From: Methylosinus sp. LW4
GTDB lineage: Bacteria; Pseudomonadota; Alphaproteobacteria; Rhizobiales; Beijerinckiaceae
Direction: 5' to 3'
DNA length: 64,000 nt
Assembly (NCBI RefSeq): GCF_000379125.1
Contig: NZ_KB900626.1
Location: 312,014-376,013 of the forward strand
Under the pieces are notes generated by a model that did no database searches, had not been told where the DNA came from, and saw only the letters and a program-made list of their open reading frames with translations. Shown here in pieces: positions 56,551 through 64,000 of the stretch (its first letter is position 1; every line of letters starts with the position of its first letter). The translations under genes and the position numbers were made by a program.

Positions 56551-56937
56551 TCAGACGGCGAGGACGGGCGGAGCGCGCGCTCCGACAGGAAGTTGGGCGA
56601 GACGTTTATGACCGCCGGACTCGCGCAGAGGCAGGAGAATTCCCACCTCGGGCGAGCGCGGCGGCTCTAGCTCGGCGAAGCCGCCGATGACGCCGCCGTC
56701 GAGCCCCGTGCAATGCTGGACGCAGCAGGCGTCCATTCCATGCGCGGGCGCGCGCGGTCCTTGCGAGCGCTCATCCACCTTGGCGGTGACGCAGATCGCG
56801 CTGCCGAGGGCGCTCTGTCCGGCGCGGGCGCCGACGACGAGGCCCGCGGCCAGTCCCTGCAGAACGAGCAGATAGGCGACGAGCAGCGTGGCCGCCGTCT
56901 GTCCATACTGCCGTGTTTTGTCGCTCTGCTGGGTCAC
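56551..56937 (-). CDS. DUF2946-like cysteine-containing small membrane protein
   Basis: A 128-residue protein with an N-terminal hydrophobic segment (TLLVAYLLVLQGLAAGLVVG) and a Cys/His cluster around GMDACCVQHCTG. This is the third such protein in the window; the previous two lie near the siderophore receptor and the FecI-type sigma factor. The C-terminal half is charged. Metal binding is plausible but unproved. Confidence 0.6.
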   Translation of the reverse strand: MTQQSDKTRQYGQTAATLLVAYLLVLQGLAAGLVVGARAGQSALGSAICVTAKVDERSQGPRAPAHGMDACCVQHCTGLDGGVIGGFAELEPPRSPEVGILLPLRESGGHKRLAQLPVGARAPPVLAV

Positions 56938-57110
56938 GATCGCTCCAAGATAGGCGGGCCTCGCGACATGGTCAATGGAGCCTCGCTGGGCGGCTCATGG
57001 AATTTGCTGAAAATGCGAGAGTTTCCGGCGAAAAAAAGTCCGCAGCGCGCAGCGAGGGAGATTTGGCTCCCGGGCAAATCTCGAATTGCGGAGCGCGGGC
57101 GACTGTTCTA

Positions 57111-57126
57111 TTCCTAGTTCTAGGAA
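57111..57126 (+). promoter_or_regulatory. Palindromic operator upstream of the S24 repressor
   Basis: TTCCTAG and CTAGGAA face each other across a 2-base centre (TT), a perfect 7-base dyad, 13 bases before the repressor start codon. Such a short dyad is typical for an autoregulated XRE-family repressor. It overlaps the expected -10 region. The link to this repressor is inferred. Confidence 0.6.
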
Positions 57127-57138
57127 TGAGGTCCGCCA

Positions 57139-57780
57139 ATGGCTGAGATCCTGACGCATGCGCAAATCTGGGCGGCGCTGGACGCGCTCGGCGAGCGCTA
57201 CGGCCTCACCGCCTCCGGCCTCGCCCGCAAGGCCGGGCTGGACCCGACCACTTTCAACCGCTCCAAGCGGCAGACCGCCGATGGGCGGCTGCGCTGGCCC
57301 TCGACCGAATCGATCGCCAAGGTTCTGCAGGCGACCGGCGCGAGCCTGGACGAGTTCATGTCTCTGGTCATGGCCAAGGGGCAGCGGCCGACGCGCAGCG
57401 CCCGCCCGCTCATCGGCCTCGCTCAGGCCGGGGTCGGCGGCTATTTCGACGACGCCGGCTTCGCCACCGGCACGGGCTGGGAGGAGATCGACGTCTTCGC
57501 CGACGCCGACGAGCATTCCTACGCGCTCGAGATTTCCGGCGACTCCATGGCCCCGCTCTATCGCGACGGCGACATTGTCATCGTCTCGCCGGCCGCGCCG
57601 GTGCGCCGCGGCGACCGCGTGGTGGTGAAGACCACTGCCGGCGAAGTGCTCGCCAAGGAGCTGAAGCGCCAGACCGCCCGCACGGTGGAGCTGAAATCCT
57701 TCAACCCCGCCTACCCGGACCGCGTGCTGCCCAAGGAGGAGGTGAGCTGGATCGCCCGCATATTATGGGCGAGCCAGTGA
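57139..57780 (+). CDS. XRE-type repressor with S24 (LexA-like) peptidase domain
   Basis: A 213-residue protein. The N-terminal helix-turn-helix (YGLTASGLARKAGLDPTTFNRSKRQ) precedes an S24 domain: an Ala-Gly site in LAQAGVGGYF, Ser in ISGDSMAPLYRDGD, and Lys in VLAKELKR. Family proteins of this type self-cleave upon stress or act as non-cleaved repressors. It is alone in its operon, next to its dyad operator, and not near phage genes. It may be a stress or SOS-linked regulator. Confidence 0.88.
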   Translation: MAEILTHAQIWAALDALGERYGLTASGLARKAGLDPTTFNRSKRQTADGRLRWPSTESIAKVLQATGASLDEFMSLVMAKGQRPTRSARPLIGLAQAGVGGYFDDAGFATGTGWEEIDVFADADEHSYALEISGDSMAPLYRDGDIVIVSPAAPVRRGDRVVVKTTAGEVLAKELKRQTARTVELKSFNPAYPDRVLPKEEVSWIARILWASQ

Positions 57781-57883
57781 GCGGCGCGCGGCGTCATGTT
57801 CCATCGACGTCGAGACGCTAGATTGCGTCCCGACGCATGAGTTCCGGCGCCATTGGTCGGCGCGTTTTCACCAAGGAGCGCGA

Positions 57884-58669
57884 ATGTCTCTCGCCAAACG
57901 CAACGCCGTCGTCACCGGCTCCACCAGCGGCATCGGCCTCGCCGTCGTCCGCGCCCTCGCCAAGGAGGGGGCCAATGTCGTCCTCAACGGCTTCGGCGAC
58001 GCCGCCGAGATCGAGAAGGAGCGCGCCGCCATAGAGACGGAGTTCGGCGTCACCGCCATTTACGACGGCGCCGACATGACCAAGCCCGAGGAAATCGAGG
58101 CTATGATCCAGAACGCCGAGGCGAAGCTCGGCTCGGTGGATATTCTCGTCAACAACGCCGGGATACAATTTGTCTCGCCGATCGAGGATTTTCCGATCGA
58201 GAAATGGAATCAGATCATCGCGATCGATCTCTCCTCGGCCTTCCATACCATTCGCGCGGCGACGCCGGGCATGAAGAAGCGTCGCTGGGGCCGCATCATC
58301 AACACCGCCTCGGCGCATTCGCTGGTCGCCTCGCCCTTCAAGGCGGCCTATGTCGCCGCCAAGCACGGCATAGCCGGGCTCAACAAGGTGGTCGCTCTGG
58401 AGCTCGCCACTTATGGCGTCACCGCCAATTGCATCTCGCCCGGCTATGTGTGGACGCCTTTGGTCGAGAAGCAGATTCCCGACACGATGAAGGCCCGCAA
58501 CCTCACCCGCGAGCAGGTCATCAATGATGTGCTGCTGCAGGCGCAGCCGACCAAGGAATTCGTGACCGTCGATCAGATCGCGGCGCTGGTCCTGTTCCTG
58601 TGCTCGGACGCCGCGGCGCAGATCACCGGCTCCAATATCTCCATAGACGGCGGCTGGACCGCGGGATGA
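57884..58669 (+). CDS. bdhA: 3-hydroxybutyrate dehydrogenase
   Basis: A 261-residue SDR. Family features are TGSTSGIGLAVVRALAKEG, NNAGIQFVSPIEDF, NTASAHSLVASPFKAAY (catalytic Ser, Tyr and Lys) and ISPGYVWTPLVEKQIP, which identify it as 3-hydroxybutyrate dehydrogenase rather than a generic SDR. It oxidises (R)-3-hydroxybutyrate to acetoacetate during polyhydroxybutyrate use. A patatin gene follows with an ATGA overlap. Confidence 0.93.
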   Translation: MSLAKRNAVVTGSTSGIGLAVVRALAKEGANVVLNGFGDAAEIEKERAAIETEFGVTAIYDGADMTKPEEIEAMIQNAEAKLGSVDILVNNAGIQFVSPIEDFPIEKWNQIIAIDLSSAFHTIRAATPGMKKRRWGRIINTASAHSLVASPFKAAYVAAKHGIAGLNKVVALELATYGVTANCISPGYVWTPLVEKQIPDTMKARNLTREQVINDVLLQAQPTKEFVTVDQIAALVLFLCSDAAAQITGSNISIDGGWTAG

Positions 58670-59679
58670 CGGAGAAGAAGAAGGTCACTCTGGCCTTGCA
58701 GGGCGGGGGCGCCCATGGCGCCTTCACCTGGGGCGCGCTCGACGCCTTTCTCGAGGATGGGCGGCTGGACGTCGTCGGCATCAGCGGCGCCAGCGCCGGC
58801 GCGATGAACGCGGTCGTCTATGCGGATGGTTTGCGCGAGGGCGGGCCGGAGCGCGCCCGCGCGCAGCTCCAGGAGTTCTGGCGGACGGTCAGCGTCGGCG
58901 GCGATCTCAGCAAGGCGCAGCGCGATCTCTGCGACATGGTGTTCGGCTTCTGGGATCCGTTGAAGCTGCGCAAGACGATCGCCCACAACGCCGCCAATTA
59001 TTTCTCGCCCTATGAGTTCAATCCGCTCGACATAAACCCGCTGCGCGATCTCATCGAGGGGCTCGTCGATTTTCCGGCGCTGCGCGCCACCGACAATCTG
59101 AAGCTGTTCATCTCGGCCACCAATGTGCGCACCGGCAAGGTGCGCATCTTCCGCCGGCCGGAGCTCACCATAGACATGCTGATGGCCTCCGCCTGCCTGC
59201 CCACTCTGTTCCAGGCAGTGGAGGTGGAGGGCGAGGCCTATTGGGACGGCGGCTATATGGGCAATCCGGCGCTGTTTCCGCTCTACACGGAGACCGATTG
59301 CTGCGACATTATTCTGGTGCAGATCAATCCGGTCGAGCGCGACGAGATTCCGCGCACCTCGCAGGAGATCATGGACCGGCTGAACGAGATCACCTTCAAC
59401 GCCTCGCTCCTGCACGAGTTTCGCGCCATCGACTTCGTGGCCCGCCTCATCGACGCCGGACGGCTGAAGGGCACGCATTATAAGAAGGTGCTGCTGCATC
59501 TGGTCGAGGGCGGCGCGGCGATGAAGCGCTTCGGCGCGGACACCAAGCTCGACGCCGATTATGACTTCCTGCGCTCGCTGTTCGATATCGGCCGCGAGGC
59601 CGGCAAGGCGTTTCTCGACGAGCATTATGATGCGATCGGCGTCACGGGAACGGCGCAATTGAAGGAGCAGCTCGTCTGA
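58666..59679 (+). CDS. Patatin-like phospholipase
   Basis: A 337-residue enzyme. It has the oxyanion loop GGGAHGAF, the nucleophile elbow GISGASAG (Ser) and the catalytic Asp in WDGGYMGNP. No signal peptide. The start overlaps the bdhA stop, so the two genes are translated together. The coupling suggests a role in polyhydroxybutyrate granule or lipid breakdown, but sequence shows only the lipase fold. Confidence 0.88.
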   Translation: MTEKKKVTLALQGGGAHGAFTWGALDAFLEDGRLDVVGISGASAGAMNAVVYADGLREGGPERARAQLQEFWRTVSVGGDLSKAQRDLCDMVFGFWDPLKLRKTIAHNAANYFSPYEFNPLDINPLRDLIEGLVDFPALRATDNLKLFISATNVRTGKVRIFRRPELTIDMLMASACLPTLFQAVEVEGEAYWDGGYMGNPALFPLYTETDCCDIILVQINPVERDEIPRTSQEIMDRLNEITFNASLLHEFRAIDFVARLIDAGRLKGTHYKKVLLHLVEGGAAMKRFGADTKLDADYDFLRSLFDIGREAGKAFLDEHYDAIGVTGTAQLKEQLV

Positions 59680-59943
59680 GCGGACCGGCCCCCGCGCTGT
59701 TTTTCGCAGGAAATTGCTCCGTGCCGCCCGCGGGCGCCGCGGCGATCGACGGCTCGTGGCAAAGATCGGCCACATTTTTCTCTATTCCTGGTGGAGCGCG
59801 GCGAAGGCCGCAATGGAAATTTCATGCCGAGAGGGGTGTTTCGCGAATATTCGTGAAGGCCGCGATCGACGAAAATCGCGAATGATGGCGTCGAGCGTCG
59901 CGGGCTTTGGACCGACGCGCCGATGCAATCGGAGGACTGGAAG

Positions 59944-61038
59944 ATGAACGCGCCCGCCGACGAGAAGCTCATCGCCGAGTTCGAGGAGTTCAAGGAGCTG
60001 TTGCGTCACACCGGCCCGCAGCCGGAGGAGGAGCCGCCGGCTCATCTTCGGCTGGATCATCCCGCCGACCCGCCGCCGGCCGCCGCCGCCCAGCCGGAGG
60101 CCGTGAGGGCGCCGAGCGAGGTCGATCGGCAGATGCGCGCGCGGCGCCGGCCGAAGGCGGAGGATTCGCAGAGCGCGCGCGGCGAGGTTCGCCGAAGTGG
60201 GCGCGGTTGGCTGATCGCCGTCGCCGTCGTCATTCTCGTGGTCGGCTTGGGCGCCATCGCCATGGTCTTCATGCCCGGCGATGTAGAGGACGAACCTCTC
60301 GTTTCGGCGACCCAGCGCGACTCCATCGATCCCGCCGAGCCCGCCGCCACGGACAAGGCCGAGGGCGCCATGACCGCCGAGCCGGCCCCCGCCGCCGCGG
60401 AAGCCGCGCCGGAGACAGAGGCGCCCGCCGCCGCCGAGGAGCCGGCCGCCGCCGCGCCCGCCCCGGCGCGTGCGCCATCGGCTCTGCCGGAGGGGGCGTT
60501 GAGCCCGCCGGCCGCCAACGCCGTTCCGCTCGCCGCTCCGAATGCTGCGCCGATTCGCGTCATTCCGACGCCCAAGGCGCCGCCGCCGGCCGCGCCCGTC
60601 GCCGTCGAGCCTGTGGTCGCCGAACCGCCGGTCGCCGAGCCGCCGGCTCCCGAGCCTGTCGTCGCCGCGCCGCCGCCGGCGGCCAAGGCCCATGCCGCCA
60701 AGCCGGCGCCGCAGCCCAAGCCGTCCCATACCGCGCAGCCTGCGCCGCCGCCGGCCAAGCCCGCCGCTCAGGCCAAGCCGCCCGCCGCGGGGCCCGTCAA
60801 GCCGGTTGCTCAGGCGAAGCCCGCCAAGGCCAAGCCCGAGACCAAGCCCAGCGTTGCTCCCGCCGCCGCCGCTCCCATCGTCGCGCCCGCTCCCGTGGCG
60901 GAAGCGCCGGCCGCCGCTCCGCCGCCGCCCGCCCCTCCGAGAGAGCAGCCCGGCTTCATGGAGCGCGCGGTCGATACGGTCACGGGCGCGGTCGGCGATC
61001 TCGGCCGCATGGCGACCGGCGTCATTCCGCGAGACTAA
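59944..61038 (+). CDS. Ala/Pro-rich single-TM protein
   Basis: 364 residues from ATG 59944, which has GGAGGA upstream; 59923 is an alternative. A basic N-terminal cytoplasmic part (residues about 1-85) is followed by one membrane helix (WLIAVAVVILVVGLGAIAMVF) and a low-complexity Ala/Pro/Glu/Lys-rich region of about 230 residues, ending with a conserved-looking segment GFMERAVDTVTGAVGDLGRMA. No enzyme motif. It resembles envelope-spanning or cell-wall-reaching linkers. Role unknown. Confidence 0.75.
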   Translation: MNAPADEKLIAEFEEFKELLRHTGPQPEEEPPAHLRLDHPADPPPAAAAQPEAVRAPSEVDRQMRARRRPKAEDSQSARGEVRRSGRGWLIAVAVVILVVGLGAIAMVFMPGDVEDEPLVSATQRDSIDPAEPAATDKAEGAMTAEPAPAAAEAAPETEAPAAAEEPAAAAPAPARAPSALPEGALSPPAANAVPLAAPNAAPIRVIPTPKAPPPAAPVAVEPVVAEPPVAEPPAPEPVVAAPPPAAKAHAAKPAPQPKPSHTAQPAPPPAKPAAQAKPPAAGPVKPVAQAKPAKAKPETKPSVAPAAAAPIVAPAPVAEAPAAAPPPPAPPREQPGFMERAVDTVTGAVGDLGRMATGVIPRD

Positions 61039-61053
61039 AAAAAAGGAAGGGCG

Positions 61054-63183
61054 TCAGGCCACGCGGCGGTCGGAGCGTCGGCGGCGCAGCAGCTTGCTGG
61101 CGTCGCCGATCGGCATCGCCTTGCCGAAATAAAATCCCTGGCCGATCTCGCAGCCATTCTCGGCGAGGCGCCGCAGCACATCCGCCGTCTCGACGCCTTC
61201 GGCCACCGTCGTCACGCCGAGATGCTTCAGCAGGCTCAAAATCGCGTCGACGATTCGTCCGGCCTCCTCGTCGTGCTGCATGGCCAGCACGAAGGAGCGA
61301 TCGATCTTCACCTTGTCGAAATGGAAGGCGCGCAGATGATAGAGGCTCGAATAGCCCGAGCCGAAATCGTCGAGCGAGATGCGGACGCCTTCCGCCTGCA
61401 GCGCCGCGAGCGTCGCGCGCGCCGTGTCGACATCGTCGACGAGCGCGCTCTCGGTGATCTCGACGTCGAGACGCGACGGCGGAAACATCTCCTCCTCCAG
61501 CGTCGACAGCAGGCGCGAGGCGAGCAGCGGATCTTTCAGCTGCATGGGCGAGACATTGACGGATAGCCGCACGGCCTCGCCCCATTGCAGCGCCTCGCGG
61601 CAGGCGCGCCGCACCACCGACCAGGTGAGATCGGCGATGACGCCGATCTGCTCGGCCAGCGGAATGAAGACGTCCGGCGGGATGGCGCCGAGCTTGTCGT
61701 GCGTCCAGCGCGCCAGCACCTCGAAGCCATAGACGCGATTGTCACGCAGATCGACGAGCGGCTGATAGAAGGGGCGGATGTCGCCGGCGGCCACGGCTTT
61801 CTTCAAGGCGGATTCGAGCTCTGCGCGCCGGCGCAGATCCTCGTCCATGCTCTGCTCGAAGAAGCGGAACAGGCCGTGTCCGTCGCGCTTGGCGTGATAC
61901 ATCGCAATATCCGCGGCGCGCAGCAGAGTGCTGACGTCGAGGCCGTTCTCCGGGCAGAGCGAGACGCCGACGCTGGCGCTCAGCTCCACGCGCCGCTCGC
62001 CGATCTCGATCGGCTCCGCTATGGCGGCGAGCGCGCGGCCGGCGACGCGCATCGCCTGATCGACATGAGTCGCCGGAGTCATCTCCATCAAAATCGCGAA
62101 TTCGTCGCCACCCAGACGCGCGACGACGTCGTTCTTGCGTGAGGCCTGGCGCAGGCGTCGCGCCACCTCGCAGAGCACGGCGTCGCCGAAGCGATGGCCC
62201 TCGAGATCATTGATCGGCTTGAAGCGATCGAGATCGACGAAGAGCAGAGCGCAAGAGGTGGCGCCGTCCTCGACGCGCTCTATGGCGGCGTGAAGATCGG
62301 CGACCAGCATGCGTCGATTGGGCAGGCCGGTGAGCGAATCCTGCCGCGCGAGAATTTGCGCATGCTCCTGCGCGGCGCGCGTCGCCTCATGCGCGCGCTC
62401 CAGCGCCTGCGCATTGGCGCGGAACACGTCGAGCGATTTCGCCATCACGCCGATCTCGTCGTCGCGGCCGATCTCGGGAACCTCGACATAGCGCTTCCCC
62501 TCCGCCAGCTCGGTGAGCGCGGCGGTGATCGCGGCGAGCGGGCGCGTGATCCGCTCCTTGATGCGAAACAGCAGCCAGATCGCCAGAGCGAAGGCGAGCG
62601 CAGAGGCGAGCATCGTGACCTTCAGCGCGCCTTCGGTCACGCGCGCCGCGGTCTCCGCCTCCGCATGCGCAGACCATCGAAGCTCGTCGATCGTGGCGTC
62701 GGCGGCTTCGTCCGTCGTCCTGTAGAGCTCGTGCAGAGCCATGACGTCGCTCGCGTCGCGGATCGAGGCGGCGTCCGGCGCGCGCGCCATCCAGGCGTCA
62801 TGGGCGATGAGATAGGCGGAAAGCGCAGCCTCGAATTTGGCGAGGTCGGGACGCGGCTCCGCGCCGAACAGATCGAGATACTCGCGCCGAAGCGCGTCGA
62901 TGACGCGGCGATGCTCGGCGCCGCGTCGCTCTGCGGCGACGCGGTCCTCTTCCGTTTCCGCCAGCGCGCGATAGGCTTCGGCGATCCTGAACTCCGACAC
63001 GCGATCCGACAATTCGCCGAGAATGCGCGTTCCGTCGACCCATTTCGAGGCGAGCGCGTCCGTCTTGGCGTCGACTGCGCGCAGGCTCAGCACCGACAGC
63101 AGCGCCAGTCCCAGAACGATCGCCAGAAACGCGCCGATGAACAGCGTCAATTGGGCTTGCAGCGTGAAGCGAAAGCTCGTCAT
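61054..63183 (-). CDS. Bifunctional GGDEF/EAL cyclic-di-GMP protein
   Basis: A 709-residue inner-membrane regulator starting at ATG 63183. Two membrane helices (about residues 12-34 and 190-207) flank a helical periplasmic sensor; a HAMP-like linker follows. The GGDEF domain has the intact RLGGDEFA motif at 358-362. The EAL domain begins near residue 470 (PFYQPLVDL) with FEVLARW at 487-493, plus later metal-site motifs (VNVSPMQLKD and DDFGSGYSS). EVL is a permitted variant. Both synthesis and breakdown of c-di-GMP are possible. It is transcribed away from the LysR gene. Confidence 0.92.
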   Translation of the reverse strand: MTSFRFTLQAQLTLFIGAFLAIVLGLALLSVLSLRAVDAKTDALASKWVDGTRILGELSDRVSEFRIAEAYRALAETEEDRVAAERRGAEHRRVIDALRREYLDLFGAEPRPDLAKFEAALSAYLIAHDAWMARAPDAASIRDASDVMALHELYRTTDEAADATIDELRWSAHAEAETAARVTEGALKVTMLASALAFALAIWLLFRIKERITRPLAAITAALTELAEGKRYVEVPEIGRDDEIGVMAKSLDVFRANAQALERAHEATRAAQEHAQILARQDSLTGLPNRRMLVADLHAAIERVEDGATSCALLFVDLDRFKPINDLEGHRFGDAVLCEVARRLRQASRKNDVVARLGGDEFAILMEMTPATHVDQAMRVAGRALAAIAEPIEIGERRVELSASVGVSLCPENGLDVSTLLRAADIAMYHAKRDGHGLFRFFEQSMDEDLRRRAELESALKKAVAAGDIRPFYQPLVDLRDNRVYGFEVLARWTHDKLGAIPPDVFIPLAEQIGVIADLTWSVVRRACREALQWGEAVRLSVNVSPMQLKDPLLASRLLSTLEEEMFPPSRLDVEITESALVDDVDTARATLAALQAEGVRISLDDFGSGYSSLYHLRAFHFDKVKIDRSFVLAMQHDEEAGRIVDAILSLLKHLGVTTVAEGVETADVLRRLAENGCEIGQGFYFGKAMPIGDASKLLRRRRSDRRVA

Positions 63184-63265
63184 TGAGCGCGCCCGAGGCG
63201 GTGAACTTGTCTCATCGACAGAGATAATTGTAATTTGATCCGCGCATGTCCAGTTGCGCCGGGCG

Positions 63266-63523
63266 CTATCGCGAGCGCTCAATTGTCGCGGGAGCGGCAT
63301 CACGGCCTTGCTCCAGCAGCGGAGCCGAAGGATAGGCGCGCCGCGCTTTCGCTTGCGTGAGATAGAAGCGCTCGCCCTCACGATAGGCCGCGTTTCCGCT
63401 CACCACCTCGAACTCGCAGAAGGCGCGCGCTTCCTGTGGCGCGGCCAGCAGGCGCACGCTGCGCGGCAGCAGCGCGAAGCCCGCGCCATCGTCCTTCTCC
63501 AATATCGTCAGCAGCGCTTCCAT
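63266..63523 (-). CDS. Possible small hypothetical protein
   Basis: An 85-residue frame from ATG 63523. MEALLTILEKDDGAGFALLPRS and FCEFEVVSGN read like a small folded protein, and the spacing to both neighbours is reasonable. No known family and no clear ribosome-binding site. It may be in a transcript with the c-di-GMP gene. Support is limited. Confidence 0.4.
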   Translation of the reverse strand: MEALLTILEKDDGAGFALLPRSVRLLAAPQEARAFCEFEVVSGNAAYREGERFYLTQAKARRAYPSAPLLEQGRDAAPATIERSR

Positions 63524-63616
63524 GTTCCGCCCCTGCTTCGCCATGCCGAGCATATGGCGCGGAGCTGTGGGACGGTCCAATTGTCAATTTCGATCCGATG
63601 ATGCATTTCTCGCATC

Positions 63617-64000
63617 ATGGAGCTGCAGTGGATCGACGATTTCCTGGCGCTCTGCCAGACGCGCAATTTCACCCGCGCGGCGCAGGCGCGCGGCACGACG
63701 CAATCCGCCTATAGCCGTCGCATGCAGCGGCTGGAGGATTGGCTCGGCGCGCCGCTGTTCGATCGCGAGCGTCGCCCGGTGACGCTGACGCCGGCGGGCG
63801 AGGAGTTTTTGGCGCGCGCGCATCGTCTGCGCGACGAAATCTATGATGCGCGCCGCGCCGTGCTCTCCGTGTCCAGCCATTTGGAGAAGGCGCTGCGCAT
63901 CTACGCGACCAACACGTTGGCGGCGACCTTTCTGTCGCCTTGGTTGATAAAACATGAACTGCGCAATTACTCCGTCGTCGTCGCCTCCGTCTCCGGCTGC
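63617..64000 (+). CDS. LysR-family regulator, N-terminal part
   Basis: Open from ATG 63617 to the window edge (128 codons). The winged helix is clear: FLALCQTRNFTRAAQARGTTQSAYSRRMQRLEDWLGAPLFDRERRPVTLTPAG, here shown only by its short motifs RNFTRAA, TTQSAYSRRM and GAPLFDRE. The effector-binding domain begins at the end of the window. The regulated gene is not determined; it diverges from the small frame and the GGDEF/EAL gene. Confidence 0.9.
   Translation, partial: MELQWIDDFLALCQTRNFTRAAQARGTTQSAYSRRMQRLEDWLGAPLFDRERRPVTLTPAGEEFLARAHRLRDEIYDARRAVLSVSSHLEKALRIYATNTLAATFLSPWLIKHELRNYSVVVASVSGC

Noticed and set aside
59907..61457. Long plus-strand open frame overlapping the Ala/Pro-rich gene
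   Set aside because: Out of frame with the supported gene and full of Arg/Gly repeats produced by the GC-rich repeat composition.

Overview
The window is GC-rich chromosomal DNA from an alphaproteobacterium. The Obg-GNAT-L27-L21 cluster, the ftsK/lolA neighbourhood, the Mla lipid-transport genes with a separate auxiliary lipoprotein, 3-hydroxybutyrate dehydrogenase and the palindromic intergenic repeats all fit the Hyphomicrobiales. A Methylocystis/Methylosinus-like organism is possible, but no methane-oxidation gene is present, so genus is an inference only.

1-14.4 kb is a secretion region. It holds the N-terminal part of a filamentous-haemagglutinin-type exoprotein, an orphan ModA-like periplasmic binding protein, and a type II secretion system: a lipobox-bearing secretin gspD on the minus strand, diverging from gspEFGHIJKLM plus a small GspN/GspC-like gene.

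14.4-26.3 kb is an iron or siderophore region. A decayed ExbD gene is followed by a long minus-strand operon: DUF2946-like protein, TonB-dependent siderophore receptor, PepSY membrane protein, a 128-aa unknown, MacA, MacB and an outer-membrane factor. From PepSY to MacB the genes are joined by overlapping stop and start codons. Divergent from it is an OmpR-type two-component pair whose sensor kinase carries an in-frame TAA.

26.8-32.9 kb holds tRNA-Lys(CTT), obg, a GNAT acetyltransferase, rpmA and rplU, then an ArsR repressor divergent from two tandem SDR genes, an orphan FecI-type sigma factor and a second DUF2946-like gene. 33.0-36.4 kb holds rfbFGH for CDP-3,6-dideoxyhexose synthesis.

36.7-47.5 kb is housekeeping DNA (ftsK, lolA, an alcohol dehydrogenase) interspersed with odd accessory genes. 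These are a peptidoglycan-binding HELGH metallopeptidase-like protein, a possible toxin gene lying between ftsK and lolA, and a three-gene membrane cassette at 44.28-47.50 kb whose first protein has a His/Cys pair reminiscent of CHAT/caspase-like proteases. This cassette is the best candidate here for an undescribed system, but the assignment is tentative.

47.5-64 kb is mostly metabolic and envelope genes: a dipeptide epimerase, mlaE-mlaF-mlaD and an auxiliary lipoprotein, a ferredoxin and its reductase, an O-methyltransferase, a polysaccharide pyruvyl transferase-like gene, a third DUF2946-like gene, an S24 repressor with a clear palindromic operator, 3-hydroxybutyrate dehydrogenase with a patatin, an Ala/Pro-rich membrane protein, a GGDEF/EAL protein and the start of a LysR regulator. 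No CRISPR array, insertion sequence or rRNA was seen.
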